NCBI RefSeq assembly: GCF_013378055.1 | Contig: NZ_CP051130.1 | Location: forward strand, 1,736,001-1,800,000 | Length of the DNA stretch: 64,000 bases | Origin: Parasphingopyxis sp. CP4 | GTDB lineage: Bacteria; Pseudomonadota; Alphaproteobacteria; Sphingomonadales; Sphingomonadaceae | Direction of reading: 5' to 3' | Shown: piece after piece, positions 1-11,133 of the stretch | How positions within the stretch are numbered: position 1 is the stretch's first letter | Layout: every line of letters starts with the position of its first letter | Program-made: the position numbers and the translations under genes | Notes under the pieces: generated by a model | What the model was told of the DNA's origin: nothing | The model's database searches: none | Seen by the model: the letters and a program-made list of their open reading frames with translations, nothing else

Positions 1-294
1 GTTCGCGTCCTGTGGATCGAGCAACCGCCTGATCCCTTCACCGAGTTCATCCGCAACTGGACCCGCGACGAGGATGACGCCCAGCAAACCGCTGCTCCCC
101 GTGACATCTGGACGATGCTGGCCCCCGACCCGCGTGCGATCCTCGCGACCGTGATGGCTGAGATGCAGCTGCTGATGACCGGTCCGGCCATGCAGTTACG
201 GTGCCTTGAATGCCCTGTTGACGTCATTCCGGGGCGCACCAGCGCGGCCGATGCAGCAACGATGCGGGTGATAGTCGCGGAATGGCTCGGCTAA
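1..294 (+). CDS. C-terminal part of an unidentified protein
   Basis: Frame 1 is open from the first base to a TAA at 292-294, giving the last 97 residues of a protein that starts outside the window. The fragment is rich in Trp, Met and acidic residues and has one RCLECP cysteine pair. I recognise no family from it. Its stop overlaps the stop of the convergent TRIC-family gene by two bases. No transmembrane segment is visible in the part present. Confidence 0.6.
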   Translation, partial: VRVLWIEQPPDPFTEFIRNWTRDEDDAQQTAAPRDIWTMLAPDPRAILATVMAEMQLLMTGPAMQLRCLECPVDVIPGRTSAADAATMRVIVAEWLG

Positions 295-917
295 CCGCCG
301 CGATACACCGGTAGGGCCAGCCCCTTCCATATTGCGAGCGCGCGGAGGCCAAAGCCGGCTAGTGCCGATATTCCTGCCGCCACCGGTAGCATGACACCTA
401 CAGCGCTCAGCCCGACGAACAATGCAGCCGCGAGCGCAGCCGCCGTCACGTATAGCTCCGGGCGCAGGATGATTGACGGCTCGCCCGCCATTACATCTCG
501 GATGATGCCCCCCAGACAGGCCGTGAAGATCCCCATCATGACGGCGGCCAATGGCGGTACGCCAAAGCTCAGTGCCTTCGCCGCCCCAAATACCGCATAG
601 GCTGCCATGCCAACCGCATCCAGCCAGTCCAGCGCCTTTCCGCGCCATAGCCGGGCCGGTGTGATCCAGATCAGCAGCGCAATAACAAGACAGGCGATCA
701 GCGGCCGCGCGTCTGCGATCCAGAATACTGGCGCACCGATCAGGAGATCGCGGACCGTTCCGCCCCCCACGCCGGTCGCCAGTGCAAAAAAGGCGAAGGT
801 CACCAGCGTCTGTTTGGCCCGCGCCGCCGCAACCGCACCCGTAGCCGCAAACAGACCGATGCCGGCAAGATCCAAGGCGGAAAGAACTGGACCGATCGGG
901 AACTCTATCGGGCTCAT
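291..917 (-). CDS. TRIC/UPF0126 family inner-membrane channel
   Basis: A 208-residue, highly hydrophobic protein of the YadS/YicG (UPF0126, TRIC cation channel) family. The two family repeats are visible: ATGVGGGTVRDLLIG in the first half and CLGGIIRDVMAGEP in the second, each in a run of about three membrane helices. Prokaryotic TRIC proteins are trimeric monovalent-cation channels; the physiological role here is inferred only. The ATG at 917 overlaps the stop of the upstream PepSY gene (ATGA), so the two are probably translationally coupled. Longer in-frame starts would lie inside the PepSY gene and were rejected. Confidence 0.9.
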   Translation of the reverse strand: MSPIEFPIGPVLSALDLAGIGLFAATGAVAAARAKQTLVTFAFFALATGVGGGTVRDLLIGAPVFWIADARPLIACLVIALLIWITPARLWRGKALDWLDAVGMAAYAVFGAAKALSFGVPPLAAVMMGIFTACLGGIIRDVMAGEPSIILRPELYVTAAALAAALFVGLSAVGVMLPVAAGISALAGFGLRALAIWKGLALPVYRGG

Positions 918-1606
918 GCGCGACCCTTGCGGCGTCTGAGGTACCGCCATGGCAGGACGATCAATCCGAATACCACCATCAGGAATGCGAGCACGGCAAA
1001 GCCAATCAGCAGCGGATGGCTGGTATCGCTCCGCTCCTCCAGATCCATGATGTGGAGCCCCCACATGAAATCGAACGCGCGCCACAGTCGGGTGCGAACT
1101 GCAAGTACATCACCGGTTTCTGCATCGATATAGACGTGATGGCTATCACCAAAGCGCGCCTGCCAAGCCGGTCGATTGCGCCGCAAGTCCATTGGATTGG
1201 CATCGGCCGCGAACAGCTGCATCTGAGCCAAGGGTTGATCGCCAGCATAGGCCGCTTCTGCAATCTCGGCTGCCTCCGCGCTGGTCAGCCGAAGCGGCAA
1301 ATAGGCCCCTGTCTCGATCGATGCGCGTCGCCCGCCACCATCGGCATAACGGATAATCCATTGCGTGCCATCATGTCGCTGCGCGAGTTCGACACCGCTC
1401 ACCGCGCGAACGCTGCTATCGATACGCGGGAAAACCGGCGGATTTTCAGGCGTCGCAATATTCGGTGCATCGGCACGCAAATGGGCACCGCGTACGGTTT
1501 CGATCGGTTGTGCAACCATGAACAGGCCAGACAGCGTCCACAACACAAGCGGGACGCCGGCGAGCCAGCCCAGCCAGATATGCCATTTTATCAATCGAAG
1601 CCGCAT
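914..1606 (-). CDS. PepSY-domain membrane protein
   Basis: A 230-residue protein with an N-terminal membrane segment (about residues 10-30, after KWHIWLGW), a periplasmic PepSY-like region, and a second membrane segment near 200-222 followed by a basic tail (RYLRRRKGRA). His residues sit at both membrane borders (KWH and WGLH), as in PepSY-associated TM proteins of the iron/reductase type. The ATG at 1606 is preceded by GGGGAAAG. It forms a two-gene unit with the downstream TRIC-family gene. The substrate is unknown; a role in iron or heme handling at the envelope is only a family-based guess. Confidence 0.82.
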   Translation of the reverse strand: MRLRLIKWHIWLGWLAGVPLVLWTLSGLFMVAQPIETVRGAHLRADAPNIATPENPPVFPRIDSSVRAVSGVELAQRHDGTQWIIRYADGGGRRASIETGAYLPLRLTSAEAAEIAEAAYAGDQPLAQMQLFAADANPMDLRRNRPAWQARFGDSHHVYIDAETGDVLAVRTRLWRAFDFMWGLHIMDLEERSDTSHPLLIGFAVLAFLMVVFGLIVLPWRYLRRRKGRA

Positions 1607-1652
1607 CGATTCTTTCCCCGGCGGTCAGCTCTCGCCGAGCCAGCCGCGATGG

Positions 1653-3062
1653 TCAAATATGGATGGGCTTGCCTTGAACGGCCATCGCGGCTTCTTTCAA
1701 CGCTTCGGCATGGGTCGGATGGGCATGGCAGGTATAGGCGATATCTTCGCTCGTCGCGCCAAATTCCATCGCCTGCGCGGCCTGGGCGATCATCGTACCG
1801 GCTAGTGATGCGATGATATGGACCCCCAGAACCCGATCGGATTCCGCGTCCGCAATCACCTTCACAAAGCCATCCGTATCGCGGTTCGTCTTGGCGCGGC
1901 TGTTGGCCATCATCGGGAATTTACCCGATTTGATCGTATAGCCTTTTTCCTTGGCTTCTTCTGCTGTCAGGCCAACTCCGGCGATCTCCGGCATGGTATA
2001 GACCACGGACGGGATCACATCATGGTTCACGATGCCGATCTCACCGGCAATATTTTCGGCAACCGCAATGCCTTCGTCCTCAGCCTTATGGGCCAGCATC
2101 AGGCCGGGCACGACATCGCCGATCGCCCAGACACCCGGAACCGTGGTGCGGAATTCATGATCGATCGGAATCTGGCCGCGCTCGTTCAGCTCAAGCCCGA
2201 TCGCATCCAGGCCAAGCCCGTCTGTGTTCGGCCGCCGACCAATTGAAACCAACACGCAATCCGCGTCGATCTGCTCGGCATCGCCACCGGCTGCCGGTTC
2301 AACGGTGAGCTTCGCCTTGGTCTTCAGCGCTTCCACTCCGGTCACCTTGGTACCGGTGCGAATTTTGAAACCCTGTTTCTTGAAGATCTTGGCGGCTTCC
2401 TTGCGGATATCGCCATCCATACCGGGCAAGATCTGGTCGAGAAATTCAATCACCGTCACTTCGGCACCCAGCCGGCGCCAGACGGACCCAAGCTCAAGCC
2501 CGATCACACCGCCGCCAATCACGACCATATGTTTCGGCACCTTCGGCAAGGTCAGCGCGCCAGTGGAATCGACCACGATATGCTTGTCATTGTCGATCTC
2601 GACGCCCGGAAGCGGGGTAACCGACGAACCCGTCGCAATCACAATATCCTTGGCTGTGACGGCCTTACCATCCACCTCAACCGTATTTTCGCCAGTAAAG
2701 GTCGCATGTCCTTTTAGCCAGTCGATCTTGTTCTTTTTGAACAGAAATTCAATCCCGCCGGTCAGCTCGCCCACCGCCTTGGATTTCTCGGCGTGCATCT
2801 GATCCAGGTCGAGTTTCGTGCCGGTCAGCTTGATACCAAATTTTTCGAGCGCGCCGTCATGCGCTTCTTCGTACAGTTCGGACGCATGCAGCATCGCCTT
2901 GGACGGAATACAGCCGACATTGAGGCAGGTGCCGCCCAGCGTCTCACGACTTTCCGCGCACGCCGTTTTGAGACCGAGTTGGGCTGCTCGGATCGCGGCG
3001 ACATAACCGCCCGGCCCAGACCCTATAAATAGGACATCATAATCGAATTCGGTGTTAGCCAT
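1653..3062 (-). CDS. lpdA: Dihydrolipoyl dehydrogenase (E3)
   Basis: The E3 flavoprotein reoxidises dihydrolipoyl groups of 2-oxoacid dehydrogenase complexes, passing electrons via FAD to NAD+. It has 469 residues: FAD-binding GSGPGGYVAA near 14-23, redox disulfide CLNVGC (C46/C51), NAD-binding GGGVIGLELGS in the middle, and the C-terminal active-site motif CHAHPTHAEAL. The start at MANTEFDYD (3062) fits the family; longer frames run into the upstream lipoprotein gene. It is the last gene of the mdh-sucD-sucA-sucB operon, so it most likely serves the 2-oxoglutarate dehydrogenase complex. Its first codons overlap the preceding lipoprotein gene by 8 bp. Confidence 0.97.
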   Translation of the reverse strand: MANTEFDYDVLFIGSGPGGYVAAIRAAQLGLKTACAESRETLGGTCLNVGCIPSKAMLHASELYEEAHDGALEKFGIKLTGTKLDLDQMHAEKSKAVGELTGGIEFLFKKNKIDWLKGHATFTGENTVEVDGKAVTAKDIVIATGSSVTPLPGVEIDNDKHIVVDSTGALTLPKVPKHMVVIGGGVIGLELGSVWRRLGAEVTVIEFLDQILPGMDGDIRKEAAKIFKKQGFKIRTGTKVTGVEALKTKAKLTVEPAAGGDAEQIDADCVLVSIGRRPNTDGLGLDAIGLELNERGQIPIDHEFRTTVPGVWAIGDVVPGLMLAHKAEDEGIAVAENIAGEIGIVNHDVIPSVVYTMPEIAGVGLTAEEAKEKGYTIKSGKFPMMANSRAKTNRDTDGFVKVIADAESDRVLGVHIIASLAGTMIAQAAQAMEFGATSEDIAYTCHAHPTHAEALKEAAMAVQGKPIHI

Positions 3063-3423
3063 CAGACTGCTCCGGGATTTCTCTGCATTCAGCTGCGGCG
3101 GCAGCAAATTGTTCGTCGGTGGCGCCCGCAATTTCCATTGGGGCATAGTCGCGGATCATTACATCAGCAACACAAGCGCACATCGTTTCGGCATCTGCCT
3201 GGTCAACGCCCCGACTGACGACGGCAGTGGCGCATCCCGGTATGAACTGGCTGCGAAAGCCGTCGACAAAAGCTGTCTCAAAGTCTCGCTGATATCGAGC
3301 TGCCGATTCGTCCGGCGCCTCGGCAGTGACCTCCTCGCCGCCGCCGTCATCGCGATCGGACGTACAACCGCCAATGAAAATCATCGATGCTGCCAAGCAG
3401 CAGCTAAGCAATCTCATCGCCAT
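3055..3423 (-). CDS. Small cysteine-bearing lipoprotein in the odh operon
   Basis: A 122-residue protein with a clear lipoprotein signal: MAMRLL, a hydrophobic run, then lipobox FIGGC with the lipidated Cys at 20. An acidic linker follows, then a domain with a spaced cysteine pattern (GCATAVV, MCACVAD, ECREI), which could form disulfides or bind metal in the periplasm. It starts 4 nt after the sucB stop and overlaps lpdA by 8 bp, so it is co-translated with TCA enzymes despite being an envelope protein. I do not know the family name. The link to 2-oxoglutarate dehydrogenase is positional only. Confidence 0.82.
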   Translation of the reverse strand: MAMRLLSCCLAASMIFIGGCTSDRDDGGGEEVTAEAPDESAARYQRDFETAFVDGFRSQFIPGCATAVVSRGVDQADAETMCACVADVMIRDYAPMEIAGATDEQFAAAAAECREIPEQSDG

Positions 3424-3427
3424 GTCC

Positions 3428-4678
3428 CTAAAGGTCGATCAGCAAGCGCATCGGATCTTCGAGCGCTTCTTTCATCCGGACAAGCGCGGTTACGGCTTCG
3501 CGACCATCGATCAAGCGATGATCATAGGAGAGCGCCAGATACATCATCGGACGGGCTGCGATCGAACCATCCGGCAATACGACCGGGCGTTTTTCTATCC
3601 GATGCATGCCGAGCACCGCGGACTGCGGCGGATTGATGATCGGGGTTGAGAGCAGTGAGCCAAACACGCCGCCATTGGAAATGGTGAAGGTGCCACCGCG
3701 CATCTCGTCCATCGACAGGGTACCGTCTTTGGCGCGCTGGCCGAAATCGGCGATCGTGGTTTCGATTTCCGCAAAGCTCATGCTTTCGGCATTGCGGATC
3801 ACCGGCACGACCAGGCCATTGGGCGCGGAGACCGCAACCGACACATCGACATAGTCACGATAAACGATCTCTTCGCCTTCGATCTGGGCATTGACGGACG
3901 GTACATCGCGCAGTGCGAGGCAGGCCGCTTTCACGAAGAAGCCCATGAACCCGAGCCGGATTCCATGTTTCTTTTCAAATAGTTCTTTATATTGGCTGCG
4001 CGCGTCCATCACCGCCGTCATGTCGACATCGTTGAAGGTCGTAAGCAATGCCGCTGTGTCCTGCGCATCTTTGAGACGCCGGGCGATCGTCTGGCGGAGA
4101 CGTGTCATCCGAACCCGTTCTTCGCGCCGCTCGCCAGCGACAGCAGGCTCAGGAGCCGGGGCAGCTGGCGGAGGTGCGGGCGCTGCGCTCGGCGCGCTTG
4201 CTTGGCCTTTCTCAGCCTTGGCCGCTGCCAGCACATCGTCCTTGGTCAGTCGGCCATCTTTACCGGTGCCGGCAATCTTCGAGGGATCAACACCATGCTC
4301 GAGCACGAGACGGCGCACGGCCGGAGACAGGGTAAGCGGCTGGCTATCCTCATCGGCTGCGGGGGTAGGAGCGGCCGGTGCCGGCGCTTGTTTTGCTGGC
4401 GCCGCTTCCTTCGCTTCGGCCTTGGGTGATGGTGCTGCAGCACCATCACCAATGCGCGCAATGACCGCACCTACTTCAATCGTATCGCCAACGGCGACCA
4501 GCTGTTCGGACAATGTGCCCGCTACCGGTGAGGGGACTTCGACGGCCACCTTGTCAGTTTCCAGACTGGCAATGGGTTCATCACGTCCAACCGCATCGCC
4601 GGGCTGTTTTAGCCATTCGCCAAGCGTCGCTTCGGTAATCGATTCCCCGAGCGTCGGGACTTCAACATCGGTTGCCAT
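3428..4678 (-). CDS. sucB: 2-oxoglutarate dehydrogenase E2, dihydrolipoyl succinyltransferase
   Basis: E2 core of the 2-oxoglutarate dehydrogenase complex; it transfers the succinyl group from lipoyl to CoA. It has 416 residues: an N-terminal lipoyl domain (residues 1-75, lipoylated K43 in ETDKVAVEV), an Ala/Pro-rich linker, a peripheral subunit-binding domain ([16 protein letters not shown] ... GRLTKDDV), and the catalytic domain with active-site [13 protein letters not shown] near the end. The ATG at 4678 has a strong AAGGAAAG upstream and overlaps the end region of sucA. The SYDHRLIDG form with upstream sucA marks it as the succinyl rather than acetyl enzyme. Confidence 0.97.
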   Translation of the reverse strand: MATDVEVPTLGESITEATLGEWLKQPGDAVGRDEPIASLETDKVAVEVPSPVAGTLSEQLVAVGDTIEVGAVIARIGDGAAAPSPKAEAKEAAPAKQAPAPAAPTPAADEDSQPLTLSPAVRRLVLEHGVDPSKIAGTGKDGRLTKDDVLAAAKAEKGQASAPSAAPAPPPAAPAPEPAVAGERREERVRMTRLRQTIARRLKDAQDTAALLTTFNDVDMTAVMDARSQYKELFEKKHGIRLGFMGFFVKAACLALRDVPSVNAQIEGEEIVYRDYVDVSVAVSAPNGLVVPVIRNAESMSFAEIETTIADFGQRAKDGTLSMDEMRGGTFTISNGGVFGSLLSTPIINPPQSAVLGMHRIEKRPVVLPDGSIAARPMMYLALSYDHRLIDGREAVTALVRMKEALEDPMRLLIDL

Positions 4679-4679
4679 C

Positions 4680-7583
4680 TTACTTCTTTCCTTGGCTATG
4701 GCCGAGCGCCTCAGCGACCAGCTTTTCTTGTTGCTCGGCATGGCGTTTGGCGAGACCGGTTGCCGGCGAGGCACTGGGCTCGCGACCGGCATAATGTGGC
4801 CTGTCCGGGCCAATTCCTGCTTCGTCGAGACATTCTTCTAGATAGTGACGGGCGAACATCCATGCACCCTGATTCTTCGGTTCTTCCTGGGCCCAAACCA
4901 CAGTTTCGAGGTTTTTCATTCGTTTCAAGCGGACGACGAGTGGCTCGCCGGGGAACGGATAGAGCTGCTCGATCCGCACGACCGAGGTGTTTTTATCCCC
5001 TGCGGCGTCGCGCGCATCGAACAGGTCATAGGCAACCTTGCCCGAACACAGGACCAACCGCTTGATATCGGTATCTTTTGGTGGATTTGGATCGGAATTG
5101 ATCCGCATGAAATGGCTTTCGCCAAGGAAATCGTCGACATCCGAAACCGCGGCCTTGTGACGCAGCAGCGATTTCGGTGTCATAATCACCAACGGCTTGC
5201 GGAATGGCCGCTGCATCTGACGCCGAAGGACGTGGAAATAGTTGGCCGGGGTCGTGATGTTCGCGACCTGCATATTATCGCCAGCGCATAGTTGGAGGAA
5301 CCGTTCGAGGCGCGCGGAGCTATGCTCCGGTCCCTGCCCTTCATAACCATGCGGCAGAAGCATCACCAAGCCGTTCGCGCGCAGCCATTTTGCTTCGCCC
5401 GACGCTATGAACTGGTCGATCATGATTTGAGCGCCATTGGCGAAATCGCCAAATTGCGCTTCCCACAGCACCAGCGTCTTGGGATCCGTCAACGCATAGC
5501 CATATTCAAAGCCGAGCACGCCATATTCGGAGAGCGGGCTGTTCAGAACGTCAAACTCACCGCCTGGCACTTCTTCCAGCGGCGTATAGCGTGCACCGGT
5601 TTCCTGGTTGATCCATTCGGCATGGCGCTGGCTGAACGTCCCGCGGCCTGAATCCTGCCCAGACAGGCGGACATTATAGCCTTCATCGACCAGCGTACCA
5701 AAGGCCAGTGCCTCGGCCGTCGCCCAGTCGAAACCGCTGCCCGTTTCAAACATCTTGCGTTTGGCATCGAGGATGCGGCCGAGCGTCTTGTGGATCTGCA
5801 CATCTTCGGGAACGGTCGTCAGCAGCGCGCCGATTTCGTGGAGCTTGTCTTTCTCAATGCCGGACACGATGCCGCGACGCGCGGTCTCCGGATCGGCCGG
5901 AGCGGCCAGCCCTTCCCAGCGCCCGCCAAACCAGTCCGCCTTGTTCGGGCGATAGGATTTCCCGGCCTCAAACTCATCTTCGAGCAGTGCATTGAATTCA
6001 TCGGTGACCTTGTCGGCCCATTCTTCACCGATCACACCTTCGGTGAGAAGGCGCTCGCCATAGATTTTCGAAACCTTGGGATGCGACCGGATCGCACGGT
6101 ACATCAGCGGCTGGGTAAAGCTTGGTTCATCGCCTTCATTGTGCCCGAAGCGGCGATAGCACCACATGTCGATCACAACATCGCGGCGGAAGGTCTGGCG
6201 AAACTCGATCGCCAGCTTGCACGCAAAGGTCACAGCTTCGGGATCATCGCCATTTACATGGAGGATCGGCGCCTGGACCATCTTCGCAACGTCTGACGGA
6301 TAGGGTGAGGAGCGAGCAAATTGCGGGCTGGTCGTAAAGCCGATCTGGTTGTTGATCACAAAATGGATGCAACCACCGGTATTATAGCCCCGAATGCCCG
6401 AAAAACCGAAACATTCCATGACGATGCCCTGGCCTGCAAAGGCCGCGTCACCATGCAACAGGACGGGCAGAACCTCTTTATGTTCGGCCAGATCTTCGCG
6501 CATCACCTGGGTGGCGCGGGTCTTGCCAAGAACAACCGGGTTCACCGCTTCGAGATGCGATGGATTAGGCACCAGCGACATATGCACGCTGATCCCGTCA
6601 AACTCGCGATCGGTGGACGTACCGAGATGGTATTTCACATCGCCGGACCCGCCAACATCTTCCGGATTGGCAGCGCCGCCGGCAAATTCATGGAAGATCG
6701 CGCGATAGGGTTTCGCCATCACATTGGCGAGCACGTTCAGCCGACCACGATGGGCCATGCCAATGACCATCTCGCGCACCCCGTCCGCGCCACCATATTT
6801 GATGATCGCTTCGAGCGCCGGAACCATGGATTCACCGCCATCAAGCCCGAACCGCTTGGTGCCGACATATTTCTTGCCGAGAAAGGCTTCCCATTGCTCG
6901 GCTTCGATCACGCGCTGTAGGATCGCCTGTTTGCCTTCCGGGGTGAACTGGATGGTGGCTTCCTTGCCTTCCATCCGTTCCTGCAAGAAGCGCCGCTCTT
7001 CCAGGTCATTGATGTGCATATATTCCAGGCCAACCGGCCCGCAATAATTCTCGCGGAGGATCGTGACGATCTCGTTGACCGTCGCCGTGTCCAGCCCCAG
7101 CGCACCGCCAAGATAAACCGGCTTATCGAGCTCATCTTCCGTAAACCCGTGAAATTCCGGTGTCAGATCGGCGGGCAGCTCGCGCTCATGCAGTTTCAGT
7201 GGATCGAGATTGGAGGCCAGATGGCCGCGCACCCGATAGGTGCGGATCAGCATCATCGCGCGGATGGAATTCCCCGCAGCCCGTTCAATCTCGCCGGCTG
7301 GCGGCACTTTGCGGGAGTAAGACGGTGCTGACGGCGCCGTGTTCGGCTCGACAATCGTCATCTGGGTCGGGTCGAGCCCGGCCGTCATCGAATTGGTTTG
7401 TTGGATCGGCCAGTTTGGTCGCTGCCAGCTCGGCCCGCTCGCAGTTTCTTCCAGTCCTTCGAAAAAGCCGCGCCAGCTAGCGTCAACCGCATCCGGGTCG
7501 GCGCGATACTGGCGATACAGGGCCTCTACAAAGGAAGGGCTAACGCCCTCCAGCTGTGAGAAGTCCAAGCCCTCATAGCCCAT
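4680..7583 (-). CDS. sucA: 2-oxoglutarate dehydrogenase E1
   Basis: The thiamine-diphosphate-dependent E1 decarboxylates 2-oxoglutarate and reductively succinylates the E2 lipoyl group. At 967 residues it is slightly longer than the E. coli enzyme (about 930). Typical features are the N-terminal [16 protein letters not shown] segment, the HRGRLNVL region, [22 protein letters not shown] in the ThDP/Mg region, and the C-terminal EEPKNQGAW motif. It lies 56 bp downstream of sucD, and its stop nearly abuts the sucB start (TAA at 4680-4682; ATG at 4678), consistent with coupled expression. Confidence 0.98.
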   Translation of the reverse strand: MGYEGLDFSQLEGVSPSFVEALYRQYRADPDAVDASWRGFFEGLEETASGPSWQRPNWPIQQTNSMTAGLDPTQMTIVEPNTAPSAPSYSRKVPPAGEIERAAGNSIRAMMLIRTYRVRGHLASNLDPLKLHERELPADLTPEFHGFTEDELDKPVYLGGALGLDTATVNEIVTILRENYCGPVGLEYMHINDLEERRFLQERMEGKEATIQFTPEGKQAILQRVIEAEQWEAFLGKKYVGTKRFGLDGGESMVPALEAIIKYGGADGVREMVIGMAHRGRLNVLANVMAKPYRAIFHEFAGGAANPEDVGGSGDVKYHLGTSTDREFDGISVHMSLVPNPSHLEAVNPVVLGKTRATQVMREDLAEHKEVLPVLLHGDAAFAGQGIVMECFGFSGIRGYNTGGCIHFVINNQIGFTTSPQFARSSPYPSDVAKMVQAPILHVNGDDPEAVTFACKLAIEFRQTFRRDVVIDMWCYRRFGHNEGDEPSFTQPLMYRAIRSHPKVSKIYGERLLTEGVIGEEWADKVTDEFNALLEDEFEAGKSYRPNKADWFGGRWEGLAAPADPETARRGIVSGIEKDKLHEIGALLTTVPEDVQIHKTLGRILDAKRKMFETGSGFDWATAEALAFGTLVDEGYNVRLSGQDSGRGTFSQRHAEWINQETGARYTPLEEVPGGEFDVLNSPLSEYGVLGFEYGYALTDPKTLVLWEAQFGDFANGAQIMIDQFIASGEAKWLRANGLVMLLPHGYEGQGPEHSSARLERFLQLCAGDNMQVANITTPANYFHVLRRQMQRPFRKPLVIMTPKSLLRHKAAVSDVDDFLGESHFMRINSDPNPPKDTDIKRLVLCSGKVAYDLFDARDAAGDKNTSVVRIEQLYPFPGEPLVVRLKRMKNLETVVWAQEEPKNQGAWMFARHYLEECLDEAGIGPDRPHYAGREPSASPATGLAKRHAEQQEKLVAEALGHSQGKK

Positions 7584-7639
7584 GAAATGTGATCCCTAGC
7601 TGTCCCACACCATCGATTTGGCGCTGGACTGTCTCTCTA

Positions 7640-8524
7640 TCAACCCTTGAGCAGTTCCGCGAGTGTTGTGCCGAGTTCCGACGGGCTGGGCGATACCGCA
7701 ATACCAGCGGCTTCCATCGCCGCGATTTTGTCATCTGCACCGCCCTTGCCGCCCGATACAATCGCACCGGCATGGCCCATCCGGCGGCCTGGAGGCGCGG
7801 TGCGACCAGCAATGAAGCCAACGACGGGCTTAGAGCGGCCGGCCTTTGCTTCGTCCGCAAGGAATTGGGCGGCTTCTTCTTCAGCGCTACCACCGATTTC
7901 GCCGATCATGACGATCGACTCTGTCTCATCATCAGCGAGGAACATCTCGAGCACGTCGATAAAGTTGGTACCGTTCACCGGATCGCCGCCAATACCAACC
8001 GCCGTCGACTGGCCCAGACCTACAGCCGTTGTCTGATGGACAGCTTCATAGGTGAGCGTGCCGGATCGACTTACAACGCCCACCGAACCCTTGGAAAAAA
8101 TGCTGCCGGGCATGATGCCGATCTTGCATTCATTCGGGGTCAGGACACCGGGACAGTTCGGCCCGATCAGCCGCGAATTGGACTTGTCGAGATGGCCTTT
8201 GACCGTGACCATATCGAGCACGGGAATGCCTTCGGTAATTGTCACGATCAGCGGGATCTCCGCTTCGATCGCCTCGATAATCGATGCCGCAGCAAATTTC
8301 GGCGGCACGTAAATCACGCTGGCGTCCGCGCCGGTCGCATCGCGCGCTTCAACAACCGTATCATAGACGGGCAGGCCGAGATGCTCCGTCCCACCTTTGC
8401 CCGGCGTAACGCCGGCGACCATCTTGGTGCCGTAATCCAAACCTTGCTGGGTGTGGAATGTGCCGGTGTCACCGGTCATGCCCTGGGTGATGACCTTGGT
8501 GTTGCTGTCGACGAGTATGCTCAT
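7640..8524 (-). CDS. sucD: Succinyl-CoA synthetase, alpha subunit
   Basis: Interconverts succinyl-CoA and succinate with nucleotide phosphorylation. It has 294 residues: an N-terminal CoA-binding Rossmann domain ([15 protein letters not shown]), [10 protein letters not shown], and the phosphohistidine loop [17 protein letters not shown] near the C-terminus. It lies 30 bp downstream of mdh. The beta subunit gene sucC, normally adjacent and upstream, is not between mdh and sucD nor elsewhere in the window, so it must be encoded in another locus. Confidence 0.97.
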   Translation of the reverse strand: MSILVDSNTKVITQGMTGDTGTFHTQQGLDYGTKMVAGVTPGKGGTEHLGLPVYDTVVEARDATGADASVIYVPPKFAAASIIEAIEAEIPLIVTITEGIPVLDMVTVKGHLDKSNSRLIGPNCPGVLTPNECKIGIMPGSIFSKGSVGVVSRSGTLTYEAVHQTTAVGLGQSTAVGIGGDPVNGTNFIDVLEMFLADDETESIVMIGEIGGSAEEEAAQFLADEAKAGRSKPVVGFIAGRTAPPGRRMGHAGAIVSGGKGGADDKIAAMEAAGIAVSPSPSELGTTLAELLKG

Positions 8525-8554
8525 CGTGCTAAAAATCCTGTTGCTTGAGGGGCG

Positions 8555-9568
<1,014 letters not shown>

Positions 9569-9654
9569 TTAAACCCTAACCCGCGAGTCGGCAACAGCCA
9601 CTGACGCATTTTTGCGGGTGGAGCCACGCCGTGCGGCGAAGCGGTGCGCAACAA

Positions 9655-11049
9655 TTATTCCGCGCCGGCAAGGTCTCGCAACAACGCTTCCCAAATGTCG
9701 ACGCTTCCATGGAAGCCTTCCACCAATACACGCTCGTCCAACCCATGGGCGCCAGATGCTTCGCCAGATATGCCCCAAGTCCCGCCAATACCATAGGTCG
9801 GGATGCCCGCCGCACGTGTGAAGATAGCATCAGTCGCTCCAGCGGACATGAACGGAATGATTGGCGCATCAGGAAAGCGAACGGCCAGCGCACTCCCATA
9901 AGCAGCGAAGAGCGCCTCATCGATTGGCGACGGATCGGACCATGCACCGCTGCCTTCCATAAGGCTAACCTCGACATGCTGCCCGGCAATCATCTGTAAT
10001 GTTCGTTGAATGTCTTCGACCGGCGTACCCGGGAAAATCCGACAATTCACTGTTGCTTGGGCGCTTTGCGGAAGGGCATTCGGAGCATGCCCCCCGCTAA
10101 TCTCGGTCGCGACGCAGCGTGTGCGTGTCTGACCAGGTTCGAGGGACTCGATCAGGTCGGCAATCTCGCCATTGTCGGGATCGTCCAACCAACTGCGGAC
10201 GAGTTGGCCGTAAAAGCCATCATCATTGGCCGCGAGCATCTCATAGGAAATGCGCGTGGCGTCATTGAGCTGGTGTGGGAAGCGATGCCTTTCGACACCT
10301 GTAAGAGCCGCGGCCAGCTGATAAATTGCGTTATCCGGACGCGGTCGAGAGCTATGGCCGCCACGGTTCGTCACCCGAAACTGGAAATCGGCATAGGTTT
10401 TCTCGGCAATCTGGACAAAAAAGCCTTCGACGCGACCGTCGCGAAAAACGCTTCCGCCACCGCCATCGCTGTTAAGGGCCACATCCGCCTCGATTAGCTC
10501 GCGCCATTCGCTGGCGGCCAATCGCGCGCCATTTTGCAGCGTTTCTTCATCCCCGGTGAACAGCACAATCAGATCGCGATCCGACGCGAACCCCGATGCC
10601 TCGAGCCGCTGCATTGCCAGGACCATGCCGGCGATGCCGGCCTTATTGTCGCGTACGCCGCGACCGAGATAATAGCCTTCTTCTTCACGAAAATCGAAAG
10701 GTGGGTTTTGCCAATCATTCGGATCGGCATCGACCACATCCATATGCGCCATCAACAGGATTGGCCCCTCGCCGGACGGTTGATCTGCCAATCGTCGAGC
10801 GATCAACGTCTCGGTATCGTCATGCTGTTGGACGTTGAACCTATCAAAGCCTGCCTGGCCAAGCTCAGATCGCAACAGCGCCACCAGTCTCGGCATCTCG
10901 CCACGCCCCGCTACGGTCGGGATTTCGACAATCTGTTCCAACAGGGCGCGTTCGGCGAGCCTATCTTGGGCAGCAGCAGGCACGGCACCGAGCGCACATA
11001 TCGCTGTAATCATTGATGATATGACGCAATTCTTCAGAATTCGGCGCAT
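9655..11049 (-). CDS. Exported M20 family metallopeptidase/deacylase
   Basis: A 464-residue M20/M25/M40 zinc hydrolase with a signal peptide (basic start, hydrophobic core, AAAQ cleavage region near 25-28). Metal and catalytic motifs are LLMAHMDVVDAD (His, Asp), GRGVRDNKAG (Asp) and LFTGDEETLQ (catalytic and metal Glu), with a dimerisation-domain GGHSSRP motif. It probably cleaves dipeptides or acylated amino acids in the periplasm; the exact substrate cannot be read from sequence. The ATG at 11049 has GAGGA 8 nt upstream. A second exported M20 enzyme lies at 18.4-19.7 kb. Confidence 0.92.
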   Translation of the reverse strand: MRRILKNCVISSMITAICALGAVPAAAQDRLAERALLEQIVEIPTVAGRGEMPRLVALLRSELGQAGFDRFNVQQHDDTETLIARRLADQPSGEGPILLMAHMDVVDADPNDWQNPPFDFREEEGYYLGRGVRDNKAGIAGMVLAMQRLEASGFASDRDLIVLFTGDEETLQNGARLAASEWRELIEADVALNSDGGGGSVFRDGRVEGFFVQIAEKTYADFQFRVTNRGGHSSRPRPDNAIYQLAAALTGVERHRFPHQLNDATRISYEMLAANDDGFYGQLVRSWLDDPDNGEIADLIESLEPGQTRTRCVATEISGGHAPNALPQSAQATVNCRIFPGTPVEDIQRTLQMIAGQHVEVSLMEGSGAWSDPSPIDEALFAAYGSALAVRFPDAPIIPFMSAGATDAIFTRAAGIPTYGIGGTWGISGEASGAHGLDERVLVEGFHGSVDIWEALLRDLAGAE

Positions 11050-11133
11050 AACGATATCCTCAGTTCATGAATGGAATGCTGGCCAGACTATCTACCCGGA
11101 CAACGCAAGGAAGCAATGTTGTCGGGTATTACC

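Noticed and set aside
2617-2648. Further GTAACC matches, e.g. in lpdA, ligA, yajC and secD
   Set aside because: They lie inside coding sequence and none has CGAA after a 16-nt spacer.
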